This document shows positions 6,369 to 14,334 of a stretch of 37,052 bases of DNA, piece after piece. Source of the stretch: CAYSUS01 sp964434165 (GTDB taxonomy: Bacteria; Planctomycetota; Planctomycetia; Pirellulales; Thermoguttaceae); NCBI GenBank assembly GCA_964434165.1, contig CAYSUS010000069.1, positions 1 to 37,052 on the forward strand, given 5' to 3'. The notes under the pieces are model-generated. The model searched no databases. It saw nothing but the letters and a program-made list of their open reading frames with translations, and had not been told where the DNA came from. The number at the start of each line of letters is the position of its first letter. Positions within the stretch are counted from its first letter, which is position 1. Both the position numbers and the translations under genes were made by a program.

Positions 6369-7532
6369 TCAGACCTCCACCCACCCGCCCTCCCCGATCG
6401 ACCGCGTCACCGCCTCGAGCACCTTCTGGTTCTCCAATCCCTCGCGGAAGTCGGGTGAAGGTTGCGTGTCATGGGCGATCGCCTCGAAGAAGTCGGCGTA
6501 CTGGTTGACGAACGTGTTCTGATAGCCGATGCCGTGACCGGGCGGCCACCAGTGGTCGATGTACGGGTGGCAGCCTTCGTTGACCTGGACGGAGCGGAAG
6601 CCGGGTACGTCCTCCGGGTCGTCGGCGCTATAGTATTCCAGCCGGTTCATCTCCTCGAGGTTGAACACCACCGAGCCCTTCGAGCCGTTGACCTCGATGC
6701 GGTTGTGATTGCGGCGCCCGGCCGCGAACCGCGTGGCCTCGAAGGTGCCCAGCGCGCCCCCGGCGAACCGCGCCAGGAAGAGGGTCGCGTCGTCCACGTC
6801 CACGGTCTCCATGTCGGTCGAGCCCGCCTGCGCGGTGAGCATGGTGGAGAGCTCGTCGGCCTGGGCCTCGGCCGGGCGCTGGCGAATGAAGGTCTCCTCG
6901 GTGCCCACCACGCGCGCGATCGGGCCCACCAGGTGCAGCGCGAGATCGATGATGTGCGTGCACAACTCGTGATGGGCCCCGCTGCCGGCGATTGCCCGAT
7001 TGAGCTTCCAGATCCGCGGGAACTGCGGGTCCATGATCCAGTCCTGCAAGTACACCGCGCGGAAGTGGTAGATCCTGCCCAAGCGTCCCGATTCGATGAG
7101 GCGTTTGGCGAGGCCGATCGCCGGCACGCGGCGGTAGTTGAACCCGAGCATGTGCTTGATGCCGGCCTGCTCGGCCGCGGCCAGGGCCTCTTCGGCCTCC
7201 TGGACCGTGACGGTGAAGGGCTTCTCGCAAAAGATGTGCTTTCCGGCCCGGGCGGCCTCGACGATCATCTCGGCATGGGTCGCCGGCGGCGTGACGATGC
7301 TCACCGCGTCGATGTCGTCGCGGCGCACCGCCACCCGCCAGTCGGTGGAGTATTCCTCCCAGCCGAAGTCCTCGGCCGCCTGGCGCAAGGGGCCCTCGTG
7401 CCGGCCGCAGATCACCTTGCGGACCGGCTCGATCCCGGTCCTGAAGAAGAACGGCGTGGCCAACAGGGCGTAGCTGTGGGCCTTGCCCATGAACTTGTAG
7501 CCGATTAGCGCGACGTTGAGCTTGCGTGGCAT
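6369..7532 (-). CDS. Gfo/Idh/MocA family dehydrogenase
   Basis: A 387-residue NAD(P)-dependent oxidoreductase. The N-terminal Rossmann fold starts with VALIGYKFMGKAHS, where the usual GxGxxG is relaxed to GYKFMG, and the conserved EKP motif is at residues 103-105, supplying the catalytic lysine. The segment ELCTHIIDLALHLVG corresponds to the family GGG-x-D-x-G-x-H dimerisation and substrate region, with the catalytic His. Family members oxidise a hydroxyl of sugars, inositols or amino sugars. No signal peptide, so cytosolic. AAGGAG lies eight bases before ATG 7532. It is the last gene of the leftward carbohydrate operon but is separated from its upstream neighbour by a 249-bp spacer that contains a tandem duplication, so it may have its own expression level. 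Confidence 0.9.
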   Translation of the reverse strand: MPRKLNVALIGYKFMGKAHSYALLATPFFFRTGIEPVRKVICGRHEGPLRQAAEDFGWEEYSTDWRVAVRRDDIDAVSIVTPPATHAEMIVEAARAGKHIFCEKPFTVTVQEAEEALAAAEQAGIKHMLGFNYRRVPAIGLAKRLIESGRLGRIYHFRAVYLQDWIMDPQFPRIWKLNRAIAGSGAHHELCTHIIDLALHLVGPIARVVGTEETFIRQRPAEAQADELSTMLTAQAGSTDMETVDVDDATLFLARFAGGALGTFEATRFAAGRRNHNRIEVNGSKGSVVFNLEEMNRLEYYSADDPEDVPGFRSVQVNEGCHPYIDHWWPPGHGIGYQNTFVNQYADFFEAIAHDTQPSPDFREGLENQKVLEAVTRSIGEGGWVEV

Positions 7533-7574
7533 TCTGCGGTCTCCTTCGAGGGTGCCGCTCTTTCACGGTCGCGG

Positions 7575-7759
7575 GAGCGGAGCCGCGCTGGCACAGGGGA
7601 TGAGCAGGTTCCCGAGGTGACAGAGGTAACAGCCCTCACCCCCGCCCCCTCTCCCGCAGGCGGGAGAGCGGAGCCGCGCTGGCACAGGGGATGAGCAGGT
7701 TCCCGAGGTGACAGAGGTAACAGCCCTCACCCCCGCCCCCTCTCCCGCAGGCGGGAGAG
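7575..7759. repeat. 91-bp tandem duplication with REP-like palindromes
   Basis: Bases 7575-7668 match 7666-7759 without a mismatch, giving a period of 91 bp and two copies. Each copy ends in the palindrome CTCCCGCAGGCGGGAG, flanked by C-rich CCCTCACCCCCGCC. The element lies in the spacer between the secreted TIM-barrel gene and the Gfo/Idh gene, both transcribed leftward. The palindrome resembles dispersed intergenic REP-type elements of other GC-rich bacteria; this comparison is from general knowledge. Confidence 0.85.
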
Positions 7760-7781
7760 GGGAGCAGCGCGCTGGCCGGCG

Positions 7782-8654
7782 TCAATAAGTCCCCAGGGCC
7801 GCGTTGTCGCCGATCTCCTTGAGGATCTTCTTCATTCCTTCCAGGTTCTGCTTCAGGCTCTCCTCGGCGTCCAGGTCGCCGCGGTGGTCGAGGATGCCCA
7901 CGGGTCCGGTGTAGCCGCTCTTCTGAATCGTCTCCATCATGGCCTTCTCGTGCTGGCCCGAGCCGATGGGCATGATCTTCGGTTGGGCGCCCTCGTTCAT
8001 GCCGTTGAGATTGAGGCACAGCAGGTAAGGCTTCATCCCGGCCAGCGCCTCGGCGAAATCCTTGATGTGTCCGTGCCCGTGGTGGAAATTGTAGACGATG
8101 CCCACGTGATCCGCTTCGGCGCTGTCGCGGAGCCACTTGCACACGGCGGCCATGTTCTCCGGCTCGCCGCCCCAGCCGCCGTGGTTGTAGAGGCCCAGCT
8201 TGCAGCCGAGCTCGCGGGTCTGCTCGACCAAGGGCAGCATCCGCTTGGCCGCGGCCTCGACCCGCGCCTGCTGGGAGGGGGCGTCGGGGCTGGAGAGCGT
8301 GATCCAGATCTGCGGCCGGATGCCGTGCTTCTCGATCAGCTTGGCCATGTCCGGATGCCAGCTCCAGAAGGCGAAATACTCCAGACCGTGCTTCTTGTAC
8401 TGGAGGATCTCCTCCTCGAACGTGGGGACGTGCTTGGCCCGCCAATCGTAGGCGACCTTGGTGATCCCCAGGCGCCCCAGCATCTCGGCCCGCTCCGCCG
8501 GCCCGCGCCCCTTGGCGTCGAACGGCACGATGCACCAGGCCACCAGGTTGTCCTTGGCGAACACGCTCTTCTCCTCGGCCCGACCCGCGACCGGCGCGGC
8601 CGCCAGGAGGCCGAGGGCAAGCGACACGATCGACACTCGGCAACGAGTTCTCAT
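7782..8654 (-). CDS. Secreted sugar phosphate isomerase/epimerase-type TIM barrel
   Basis: A 290-residue protein with a signal peptide (MRTRCRVSIVSLALGLLAAA, ending AGRAEE) and a TIM-barrel domain of the xylose-isomerase-like/AP-endonuclease-2 superfamily. Visible barrel strands include GITKVAYDW, LEYFAFWSWH, KLGLYNHGG, VGIVYNFHHGHGHI and PVGILDHRG; these His/Asp/Asn positions are where the superfamily binds a divalent metal. ATG 8654 is chosen over a GTG 30 bases upstream because GGGAG lies eight bases before it and the signal peptide then has a normal length. The likely substrate is a sugar or keto sugar outside the cytoplasm, not a phosphosugar despite the family name. It is the fourth gene of the leftward operon, 81 bases after the cytosolic paralogue. 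Confidence 0.82.
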   Translation of the reverse strand: MRTRCRVSIVSLALGLLAAAPVAGRAEEKSVFAKDNLVAWCIVPFDAKGRGPAERAEMLGRLGITKVAYDWRAKHVPTFEEEILQYKKHGLEYFAFWSWHPDMAKLIEKHGIRPQIWITLSSPDAPSQQARVEAAAKRMLPLVEQTRELGCKLGLYNHGGWGGEPENMAAVCKWLRDSAEADHVGIVYNFHHGHGHIKDFAEALAGMKPYLLCLNLNGMNEGAQPKIMPIGSGQHEKAMMETIQKSGYTGPVGILDHRGDLDAEESLKQNLEGMKKILKEIGDNAALGTY

Positions 8655-8715
8655 GTTGATGTCTCCCACAAAACGAAGTCTCACTTCCCGATGACACGCC
8701 CGTGTTACTCAATCG

Positions 8716-8750
8716 CCCCTCACTCCCTCACCCCGTCACCCCGCCACCTC
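8716..8750. repeat. GGGGTGA-type heptanucleotide tract at a stop codon
   Basis: Read on the minus strand, the tract runs through the stop of the TIM-barrel gene as repeated GGGGTGA, GGGGTGA, GGGAGTGA units. A very similar tract ends the zinc dehydrogenase gene at 16401-16433. Confidence 0.6.
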
Positions 8751-9593
8751 CGCGACCAGCTCCTTCAGGTACGCGATGCTCTGGGCCACCAGCTTGTCCT
8801 CGTCCTGGTGGTCCTTGTGGTGGTCCGACTCCACGGCGAGCACGCCCTGGTAGCCGCACTCGGCCAGCGCCCGGACCACGCCGGGGATGTCGATCAGCCC
8901 GGTCCCGACGGGCACGGAGGAGAAGAAGTACCACTCCTCGGGGCGCACGTGGCGGCAGGCGTCCACGTCCTTGGTGTGGGTGGCCACCGTGAAGGGCCCC
9001 AGGCGCCGGGCGGCCGCCACCGGGTCCTCCATCATCCGCAGCGTGTTGCCCGTGTCGAAGTTCACTTTCAGGGCGTCCGAGCCGACCCGCGCGAGGATCT
9101 CGCAGATCTCCGCGGACGTGTAGTCGATGTGGTTTTCGATGGCCAGCACGACGCCGTGCTCCTCGGCGATCTTGACGCTCTCGGAGAGCATCCGGACGAT
9201 GGCGTCGAGCTGCGGTCCGTGGGGCTCGAAGCGGAACTGGAGCGAGGAGGCGACGATCCGCATGATGTCGGCGCCCATGAAGCGGGCCTTGGGGATCAGG
9301 CCGTTCATCTCGCGCCAGGCGTCCGTGTTGCGCCCGGCCTCCAGCCCGTCGGGATGGCCCCAAGCCAGAACGCGCTCCATGCCCTTCTCGTCCAGGGCGG
9401 CCTTGATCTCGCCGAGGTAGCCCGGCTCGAGGCTCTCGAAGAAGCACGACTCGAGCGACACGCCGTCCACCTCCAGCTCGGCGGCGCGATGGACGAAGTC
9501 CTGGAACGTCCACCGCACACCGGGGTCCTCCTGGTCGGGATAGACCTCGCCGAAGTAGCGGTGGTAGCAGTAGCTGTCGATTCCTACTTTCAT
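8736..9593 (-). CDS. Sugar phosphate isomerase/epimerase (TIM barrel)
   Basis: A 285-residue cytosolic xylose-isomerase-like TIM barrel. The metal- and substrate-binding signature residues are in place: GVSLESCFF on strand 2, LAIENHIDYTS around residue 150 (Glu), KVNFDTGN (Asp), VATHTKDVD (His) and LAVESD at the C-terminal strand (Glu). Family members isomerise or epimerise sugars and keto-inositols, as in IolE, IolH or D-tagatose 3-epimerase. It follows the FucI-like isomerase gene after 84 bases and shares the leftward operon controlled by the XylR-like regulator. The Shine-Dalgarno is weak (GAGGG about nine bases upstream of ATG 9593). The precise reaction is not assigned. Confidence 0.87.
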   Translation of the reverse strand: MKVGIDSYCYHRYFGEVYPDQEDPGVRWTFQDFVHRAAELEVDGVSLESCFFESLEPGYLGEIKAALDEKGMERVLAWGHPDGLEAGRNTDAWREMNGLIPKARFMGADIMRIVASSLQFRFEPHGPQLDAIVRMLSESVKIAEEHGVVLAIENHIDYTSAEICEILARVGSDALKVNFDTGNTLRMMEDPVAAARRLGPFTVATHTKDVDACRHVRPEEWYFFSSVPVGTGLIDIPGVVRALAECGYQGVLAVESDHHKDHQDEDKLVAQSIAYLKELVAEVAG

Positions 9594-9677
9594 GGTTATT
9601 GACCCTCAGAAAGCCAATGCGGTGAGTGCGACCGCTCAAGCGCTACTCTCAGGTTTGCACCAGGCAACGGACCATCT

Positions 9678-10997
9678 TCAAATCTCCTCGATCGAGAGCC
9701 CGAATACGCCGGCAATCATCCGGATATCGACGGCGTGGTGTCCGACCAGCAGCAGGTAGTGGTGGGACGCCAAAGTGTCCATCAGGCGGTGGCCGTCGCG
9801 CACGCGGATCACCCCGCCGTTGAGGCAATCGGAGTCGGCGAACTGGACGTAGCCCTCCAGCGTTCCCTCGGCCACGGTGATCTTGTCCATGGTGGGGTGG
9901 AGCTTGGCCAGGGTGCATTCGCCGGTCGGCAGGCGCCCGTCGATGGCCGTGGCGTTCTCGTCCACGATGGCCAGCACCTTCGGCCGCAAGGTCCACTCCG
10001 TGGCGAAGGGCCGGGGAATCACCCCCATGTAGCCGCAGTGGGCCACGAGGACGTGGTTCTCCGGCTCGCTTTCCACTTCCGGGAAGCCCGCGATCCGCTC
10101 GTGGCTGGTGGCGGCCTCTCCCAGCAGGAAGGGATAGAGGTTGGTCATCATGATCGGCGCGCCGAGCGAGCGGTGCAGGAGGAACTTGGTGAGCATCGAC
10201 ATCGTGTCGGCCTCGCAGCCCCAGATCAGCCCGCGCTCCTGGTAGAGCAGGTCCCAGGCCAGGCAGGGCGTGGTATCGGAGAAGTGCGACTCGTTGAGGC
10301 AATTGATGCCGACGGCCTCGATGGCCGGGTCCTCTTCCAGGTCCTGCTTGACGGCCAGGTAGAGCCCGGCTGCGCTGCGCAGGGCCCGCGGCGCAAGGCC
10401 CGGGGCCCGAACGCCGGCGGCCTCCAGGGCGCGATCGGCCTCGTCGTCGGAGATCTCCTCGGCCCGGGCACCCAGCTCGCGGAAGCTCTTCTTCACCACG
10501 CCGACGCCGAACTTGCCGCGCATCCGCGCACTGCACTCGTCTTCCCACCAGTAGAACCGCTTGAAGATCTCCGCCTGGAAGCCCTCGCCCGGGTTGTCCT
10601 GGTACACGAGGAACTTCGCCTGGCCCAACCGCCGTTTGGCCGCCAGGGCGTCGCAGACCTTCAGGGTCTGTTGGAGGTTATAGGGGGCGATCGTCGGCAC
10701 GCCTTCCGACCGGAGATACTCCCGGATCTCCCAGTCCCACATCGAGACGGTGCCGAACTCGGAGGTGACCACGAGGATCGGCAGATCGATCGCGCGAAAT
10801 GCATCGAGCTGCCGGTAGGCCTCGCCGAGAAGCTGCGGGAAGAGGACCGCGTCGGCCTCGGGCACGGGCCCGCCGAGCGGGACCGGTGCGAGCAGCTCCG
10901 CGCGGTCGGCCAGCAGCCCGGCGAGCGCCTCCATCTGCTTGTCGAAGCCCGGGTCCCTGCCGGGGTCGAAGTACAACGGCACGAGTCGCGGTTTCAT
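9678..10997 (-). CDS. L-fucose/L-arabinose isomerase family protein
   Basis: A 439-residue protein that resembles the FucI/AraA aldose-ketose isomerase superfamily. The sequence GLIWGCEADTMSMLTK provides the Glu and Asp expected to bind the catalytic metal, and the C-terminal HHYLLLVGHHAVDIRM provides the metal His. DSDCLNGGVIRVRDGH resembles the FucI C-terminal barrel. Family members convert aldoses such as L-fucose, D-arabinose or L-arabinose to ketoses. ATG 10997 overlaps the stop of the regulator gene by four bases (ATGA), which indicates translational coupling, and has AGGAAGG upstream. It is the natural isomerisation step ahead of the FGGY kinase encoded on the other arm. It is divergent enough that the sugar cannot be named. 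Confidence 0.72.
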   Translation of the reverse strand: MKPRLVPLYFDPGRDPGFDKQMEALAGLLADRAELLAPVPLGGPVPEADAVLFPQLLGEAYRQLDAFRAIDLPILVVTSEFGTVSMWDWEIREYLRSEGVPTIAPYNLQQTLKVCDALAAKRRLGQAKFLVYQDNPGEGFQAEIFKRFYWWEDECSARMRGKFGVGVVKKSFRELGARAEEISDDEADRALEAAGVRAPGLAPRALRSAAGLYLAVKQDLEEDPAIEAVGINCLNESHFSDTTPCLAWDLLYQERGLIWGCEADTMSMLTKFLLHRSLGAPIMMTNLYPFLLGEAATSHERIAGFPEVESEPENHVLVAHCGYMGVIPRPFATEWTLRPKVLAIVDENATAIDGRLPTGECTLAKLHPTMDKITVAEGTLEGYVQFADSDCLNGGVIRVRDGHRLMDTLASHHYLLLVGHHAVDIRMIAGVFGLSIEEI

Positions 10998-12196
10998 GAC
11001 CTTGGCCTTCCTGTTGGGGCGCCGCGGGAAGGGTCCCCTAACTGCGGCTGGGCCTCGCGGCGGTATTGCCCCGGAGTTTTGCCGACGCGTTTCCTGAAAA
11101 CCACCCCCATGTATTCGGGGTGGCGGAAACCGGCTTGGCGGGCGACCGCGCGGAGGGGGGTGTCGGTTTCGGCCAGTAACTCCTTGGCCCGGCGAATTCG
11201 CACGTTGACGATCTCGTCGTGGATCGAGTGGCCCAAGAGGCGGCGGAACCGCTCCTTCAGGGCGCTGTGCGAGATCGACACCTGCTCGGCCACGTCGCGG
11301 ACGTGAAGCGATTCGCAGCCCCGCTGGTGGATCAGGCGCAGGGCCGCGGCCACGTCCGGGTCGCCGATGGCCAGGGCGTTGGTGGACAGGCGCGTCACGA
11401 CGTGGGCCGGGTCCACGTAAATCGGCCGCTTCCGTCTTCGGCCTCCGCGCATCATGCGGTCGAGCAGGCGCGCGGCCTCGAAGCCGACGTTGACGTGATT
11501 GGCTGCCACGCTCGACAGGGGAGGATCGCAGACCTCGCACACCGTCTGGTCGTTGTCGACCCCGAGGACCGCAACCTCGTCCGGCACCTCCGCCCCCAGT
11601 CGGCGGCACGCCTCCAGGACCTTCTGCCCCGCCGGGTCGTAGCAGGCGAGGATGCCGACTGGCTTGTCGAGCTGGGCGATCCAGCCCGAGAGCCGCTCCT
11701 GCTGGGCCTCCCACGACGAATCGGTCCGGCTGTAGGGTGGCAGGCGGTACACGGAGCAGGGGCAGCCCCGGGCGCGGACCCACTGGACGAACGCCCGGTG
11801 CCGGTTGTCCGACCAGTTCGGCCCGCGGATCCCGCAGAAGCCGAACTGGCGAAAGCCGCGCTCGAAGAGGTGCTCGGCGGCCATCACTCCGATCGCGGCG
11901 TCGTTGACGTGCACCAGCGGCACCTCGGAGGCGGGGACCACGCCCAGCACGTCCACGGCGGGCAGGCCCGTGGCCACCACCGCCTCGGCGATCCGCTCGG
12001 TCTGCAGTCGGGCGATGATGCCGTCGCCGTCCCAGCGCCTCAGCCAGCGGGGGACCGAGGCCTCCAGGCTCCGCGGCTCGTGGTAGATCGACCACGGGCC
12101 ATGGCGGCGGACATAGGTCGAAATGCCCAGCAGGATCTCCCGGCCGGAGATGAGCGAAGTCTCGACGATCAGCGCGACGTGGGGTCGGTAGACCAT
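10994..12196 (-). CDS. XylR-like transcriptional regulator (LacI-type sensor + AraC HTH)
   Basis: A 400-residue regulator with a periplasmic-binding-protein-like sugar sensor (about residues 5-265; segments HVALIVETSLISGREILLG, VHVNDAAIGVMAAEHLFERG and VAVLGVDNDQTVCEVCDPPLSSV) and a C-terminal AraC-type double helix-turn-helix (about 285-385; RIRRAKELLAETDTPLRAVARQAGF, shown here by its ends RIRRAKELL and ARQAGF). This is the architecture of the xylose regulator XylR, which activates sugar operons when ligand binds. It is first in the leftward operon and faces the rightward operon across a 315-bp divergent region, so it is the obvious candidate to control both. Its gene stop overlaps the next start by four bases. 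The sensed sugar is unknown and need not be xylose. Confidence 0.88.
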   Translation of the reverse strand: MVYRPHVALIVETSLISGREILLGISTYVRRHGPWSIYHEPRSLEASVPRWLRRWDGDGIIARLQTERIAEAVVATGLPAVDVLGVVPASEVPLVHVNDAAIGVMAAEHLFERGFRQFGFCGIRGPNWSDNRHRAFVQWVRARGCPCSVYRLPPYSRTDSSWEAQQERLSGWIAQLDKPVGILACYDPAGQKVLEACRRLGAEVPDEVAVLGVDNDQTVCEVCDPPLSSVAANHVNVGFEAARLLDRMMRGGRRRKRPIYVDPAHVVTRLSTNALAIGDPDVAAALRLIHQRGCESLHVRDVAEQVSISHSALKERFRRLLGHSIHDEIVNVRIRRAKELLAETDTPLRAVARQAGFRHPEYMGVVFRKRVGKTPGQYRREAQPQLGDPSRGAPTGRPRS

Positions 12197-12511
12197 GCTT
12201 GCCGACTTCCCGGGTTGTCGACTTTGCGCCCCGGGTGCGACCGGCCCGGCGCCGCGGTCCGGGTCAGGGATGCGCGACGATGCCCTTCGACAGGGGGCCT
12301 CCGGCCACGGGGACGGTATCGTATCATCCCCGGAAACGGCCAGGAAGGATTCCGTCCAGAACCTACATGGAATTGGCCATTATCTCATTGACCGGATTGT
12401 GACCCACGCCGAAGATGAAATTCAAGGCAGGCGGGGATGCGCTCCCCCGAGGCGTATCGCCGCGCGAAGAACGAACCGCCGGACTGCCGGCCAATCGATA
12501 GGAGGGAAACC
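12197..12511. promoter_or_regulatory. Divergent intergenic control region
   Basis: No gene is seen here. The XylR-like gene leaves leftward and the aldo/keto-reductase-like gene rightward. The stretch 12365-12400 is clearly richer in A and T than its surroundings and is the likeliest place for promoters. The far right end holds the strong ribosome-binding site AGGAGG (12500-12505) of the next gene. No operator could be defined by eye. Confidence 0.5.
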
Positions 12512-13621
12512 GTGGGCCAGGATCGAGTCACCAGGCGAGAGTTCGTCCACACGGCCGCCTCGACGGCCGCCGCGGCCGCCGGCCTCTCTGCCGTGCCGCA
12601 AGCCGCCCGGGCCGGCGAAGTCCCGGCGGAGGTGAAGCACACCCGCTGCTACCATCCCGAGATGGAGTACCGCCGGCTCGGCAAGACGGGCCTCTGGGTC
12701 TCGGCCGTGGCGCTGGGGGGGCACTGGAAACGCGTCGATAAGGTGATCGGGGCCAAGACGGCCATCAATCCTTACGAGGGGCCGGGCGATTCGGCCGACA
12801 TGGGCCCGTTTCTCAAGAACCGGCACGAGGTGGTCCGACGCTGCATGGAGGTGGGAATCAACTGCATCGACTTCGCGGGAAACGCCGAGCCGGAGACCTA
12901 CTGCAAGGTTCTCAACGGGCAGCTCGAGAAGATGTACCTCTGCTACTCGCACCCGAAGAGCGAGCTCCGCGTGAAGGAGAACTGCACCACGAAGAAGCTC
13001 GTCGAGCTGTTCGAGGCGGGCCTCAAGCGGTGCGGCATGCAGCACGCCGACGTCTGGCGCCTGATGGCCATGGAGCGCGGCGGGCGCCACTCCGAAGCGG
13101 AGGTGGAGGCGATGATCGGCGCCCTCGACCTGGCCAAGGAGAAAGGGCTGTGTAAACACACCGGATTCTCCACGCACGACCGCCGCTGGGCCAAGAAGCT
13201 CATCGAGACCTATCCCGACCTTGTCGAGATCATCTGCATCCCCTACACGGCCAATTCCAAGGAGCTGCCGACCGACAGCCTGTTCGACGCCGTGCGCAAG
13301 CACGACGTGGGGATCCTCGGCATCAAGCCCTTTGCCAGCAACGCCATCTTCCAGGGGAACGGCGCGCCGGATCACCCCAAGGCCGCCGACGACGACCGCC
13401 GCGCCCGCATGGCCATCCGCTACATCCTCGGCAATCCGGCGATCACGGCCCCGATTCCCGGTCTGATCAGCACGCACCAGGTGGACAACATGGCCCGGGC
13501 CGTCAAGGAGCGGCGCCAACTGGACCTGGCCGAGGAGGCGGAGCTGGAGAAGATCGGCCGCGAGATGTGGGACCGCCTGCCCGAGGACTACGAGTGGCTG
13601 AGGGAGTGGGAGTACGTCTGA
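12512..13621 (+). CDS. Tat-exported aldo/keto-reductase-like protein, catalytic residues altered
   Basis: A 369-residue protein starting at GTG 12512, chosen because AGGAGG lies six bases upstream and the frame then begins directly with a twin-arginine signal (TRREFVHTAAS, R8-R9, then an Ala-rich hydrophobic run to ARAGE). The mature part opens as a classical aldo/keto reductase (MEYRRLGKTGLWVSAVALGG) and keeps the TIM-barrel order through AIRYILGNPAITAPIPGL. The catalytic positions look changed: the usual FDTAxxYGxSE is CIDFAGNAEPE, so Asp remains but the catalytic Tyr is missing, and the usual LxxxH of the following strand is WRLMAME, without His. It may bind rather than reduce, or use other residues. 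It is first in the rightward operon. Confidence 0.85.
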   Translation: MGQDRVTRREFVHTAASTAAAAAGLSAVPQAARAGEVPAEVKHTRCYHPEMEYRRLGKTGLWVSAVALGGHWKRVDKVIGAKTAINPYEGPGDSADMGPFLKNRHEVVRRCMEVGINCIDFAGNAEPETYCKVLNGQLEKMYLCYSHPKSELRVKENCTTKKLVELFEAGLKRCGMQHADVWRLMAMERGGRHSEAEVEAMIGALDLAKEKGLCKHTGFSTHDRRWAKKLIETYPDLVEIICIPYTANSKELPTDSLFDAVRKHDVGILGIKPFASNAIFQGNGAPDHPKAADDDRRARMAIRYILGNPAITAPIPGLISTHQVDNMARAVKERRQLDLAEEAELEKIGREMWDRLPEDYEWLREWEYV

Positions 13622-13630
13622 TCATTTAGC

Positions 13631-13648
13631 CGGCGGGCTTGCCCGCCG
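13631..13648 (+). terminator. Perfect 8-bp hairpin between first two rightward genes
   Basis: CGGCGGGC pairs with GCCCGCCG around a two-base TT spacer, ten bases after the stop of the reductase-like gene and 18 bases before the cytochrome start. No T tract follows. It may attenuate transcription or stabilise mRNA ends within the operon. Confidence 0.45.
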
Positions 13649-13665
13649 AGTCCCAAGAGGACCTC

Positions 13666-14277
13666 ATGGCACGATTACGGACACTGGGCGCGGGCACCGT
13701 GGGTCGGTTGGCGGTCGTCGCGGCGGCGAGCGTGCTTCTTGCCGCGGACGCGGCGGACCCGCCTGCGCAGAGCGAGGTCAAACCGTTGAACGAGGCCGCC
13801 AGGACCGCCGCCAAGCCGGCCGTGGCGCGATGGCACAAGAACCTGGCTGACTGGAAGGCCGAGAAGGAGCACGAAGAGGCCGACAACTCCTTCTGCTACG
13901 TGTGCCACGTGAATTACCAGAAGGAGGAGCTGGCCAAGACCCACAAGCCGGTGGGAGTGGGCTGTGAGACGTGCCATGGCATCTCGGACAAGCACAGCGA
14001 GGACGAGGACAACATCACGCCGCCGGACGTGATGATCGCCCGGACCGAGGTGGTCGCGTTCTGCCTGGAGTGCCACGAGAAGAAGGAGCTTCTGAAGGAC
14101 GACAACCACGAGGAGATCTTCTCCGCCGACGCGGCCCCCGAGGACGCCTGCACCGATTGCCACGGCGTGAAGCACCGCCTGAAGGTCCGCACCCGCCGGT
14201 GGGACAAGAAGACCGGCAAGCTGGTCTGGGATGACGGCGTGCGCATGATGGAGGAGAAGCCGAAAGCACCGAAGTAG
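13666..14277 (+). CDS. Secreted four-heme c-type cytochrome
   Basis: A 203-residue protein with a signal peptide (residues 1 to about 30, AAASVLLAADA) and four CxxCH heme-attachment motifs: CYVCH at 77-81, CETCH at 100-104, CLECH at 133-137 and CTDCH at 162-166. The spacing and His-rich surroundings resemble small tetraheme cytochromes of the c3/NapC/NrfH-like multiheme world, acting in periplasmic electron transfer. AGAGG precedes ATG 13666. It lies 44 bases after the Tat-exported reductase-like gene and 57 bases before the Gfo/Idh gene. A periplasmic electron carrier inside a sugar operon suggests that an oxidation step may be coupled to respiration; that link is inference. Confidence 0.87.
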   Translation: MARLRTLGAGTVGRLAVVAAASVLLAADAADPPAQSEVKPLNEAARTAAKPAVARWHKNLADWKAEKEHEEADNSFCYVCHVNYQKEELAKTHKPVGVGCETCHGISDKHSEDEDNITPPDVMIARTEVVAFCLECHEKKELLKDDNHEEIFSADAAPEDACTDCHGVKHRLKVRTRRWDKKTGKLVWDDGVRMMEEKPKAPK

Positions 14278-14334
14278 CAGCGCCGCTTCGCCCCGCGTTC
14301 GAGTTGCAGCGGGGCCGCCGGGAAGGAAAGCACC

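Noticed and set aside
7575..7759. The repeated palindrome unit considered as a CRISPR array
   Set aside because: There are only two copies, they are directly adjacent without spacers, and no cas genes are present.
10998..12095. Open frame extending the FucI-like isomerase upstream to 805 residues
   Set aside because: It overlaps the XylR-like regulator in another frame and is Arg/Gly-rich noise; ATG 10997 with ATGA coupling and an upstream AGGAAGG is far better.
12510..12520. ATG at 12437 as start of the Tat-exported reductase-like protein
   Set aside because: It would place 25 extra residues before the twin-arginine motif and lacks a ribosome-binding site, while GTG 12512 has AGGAGG at six bases.
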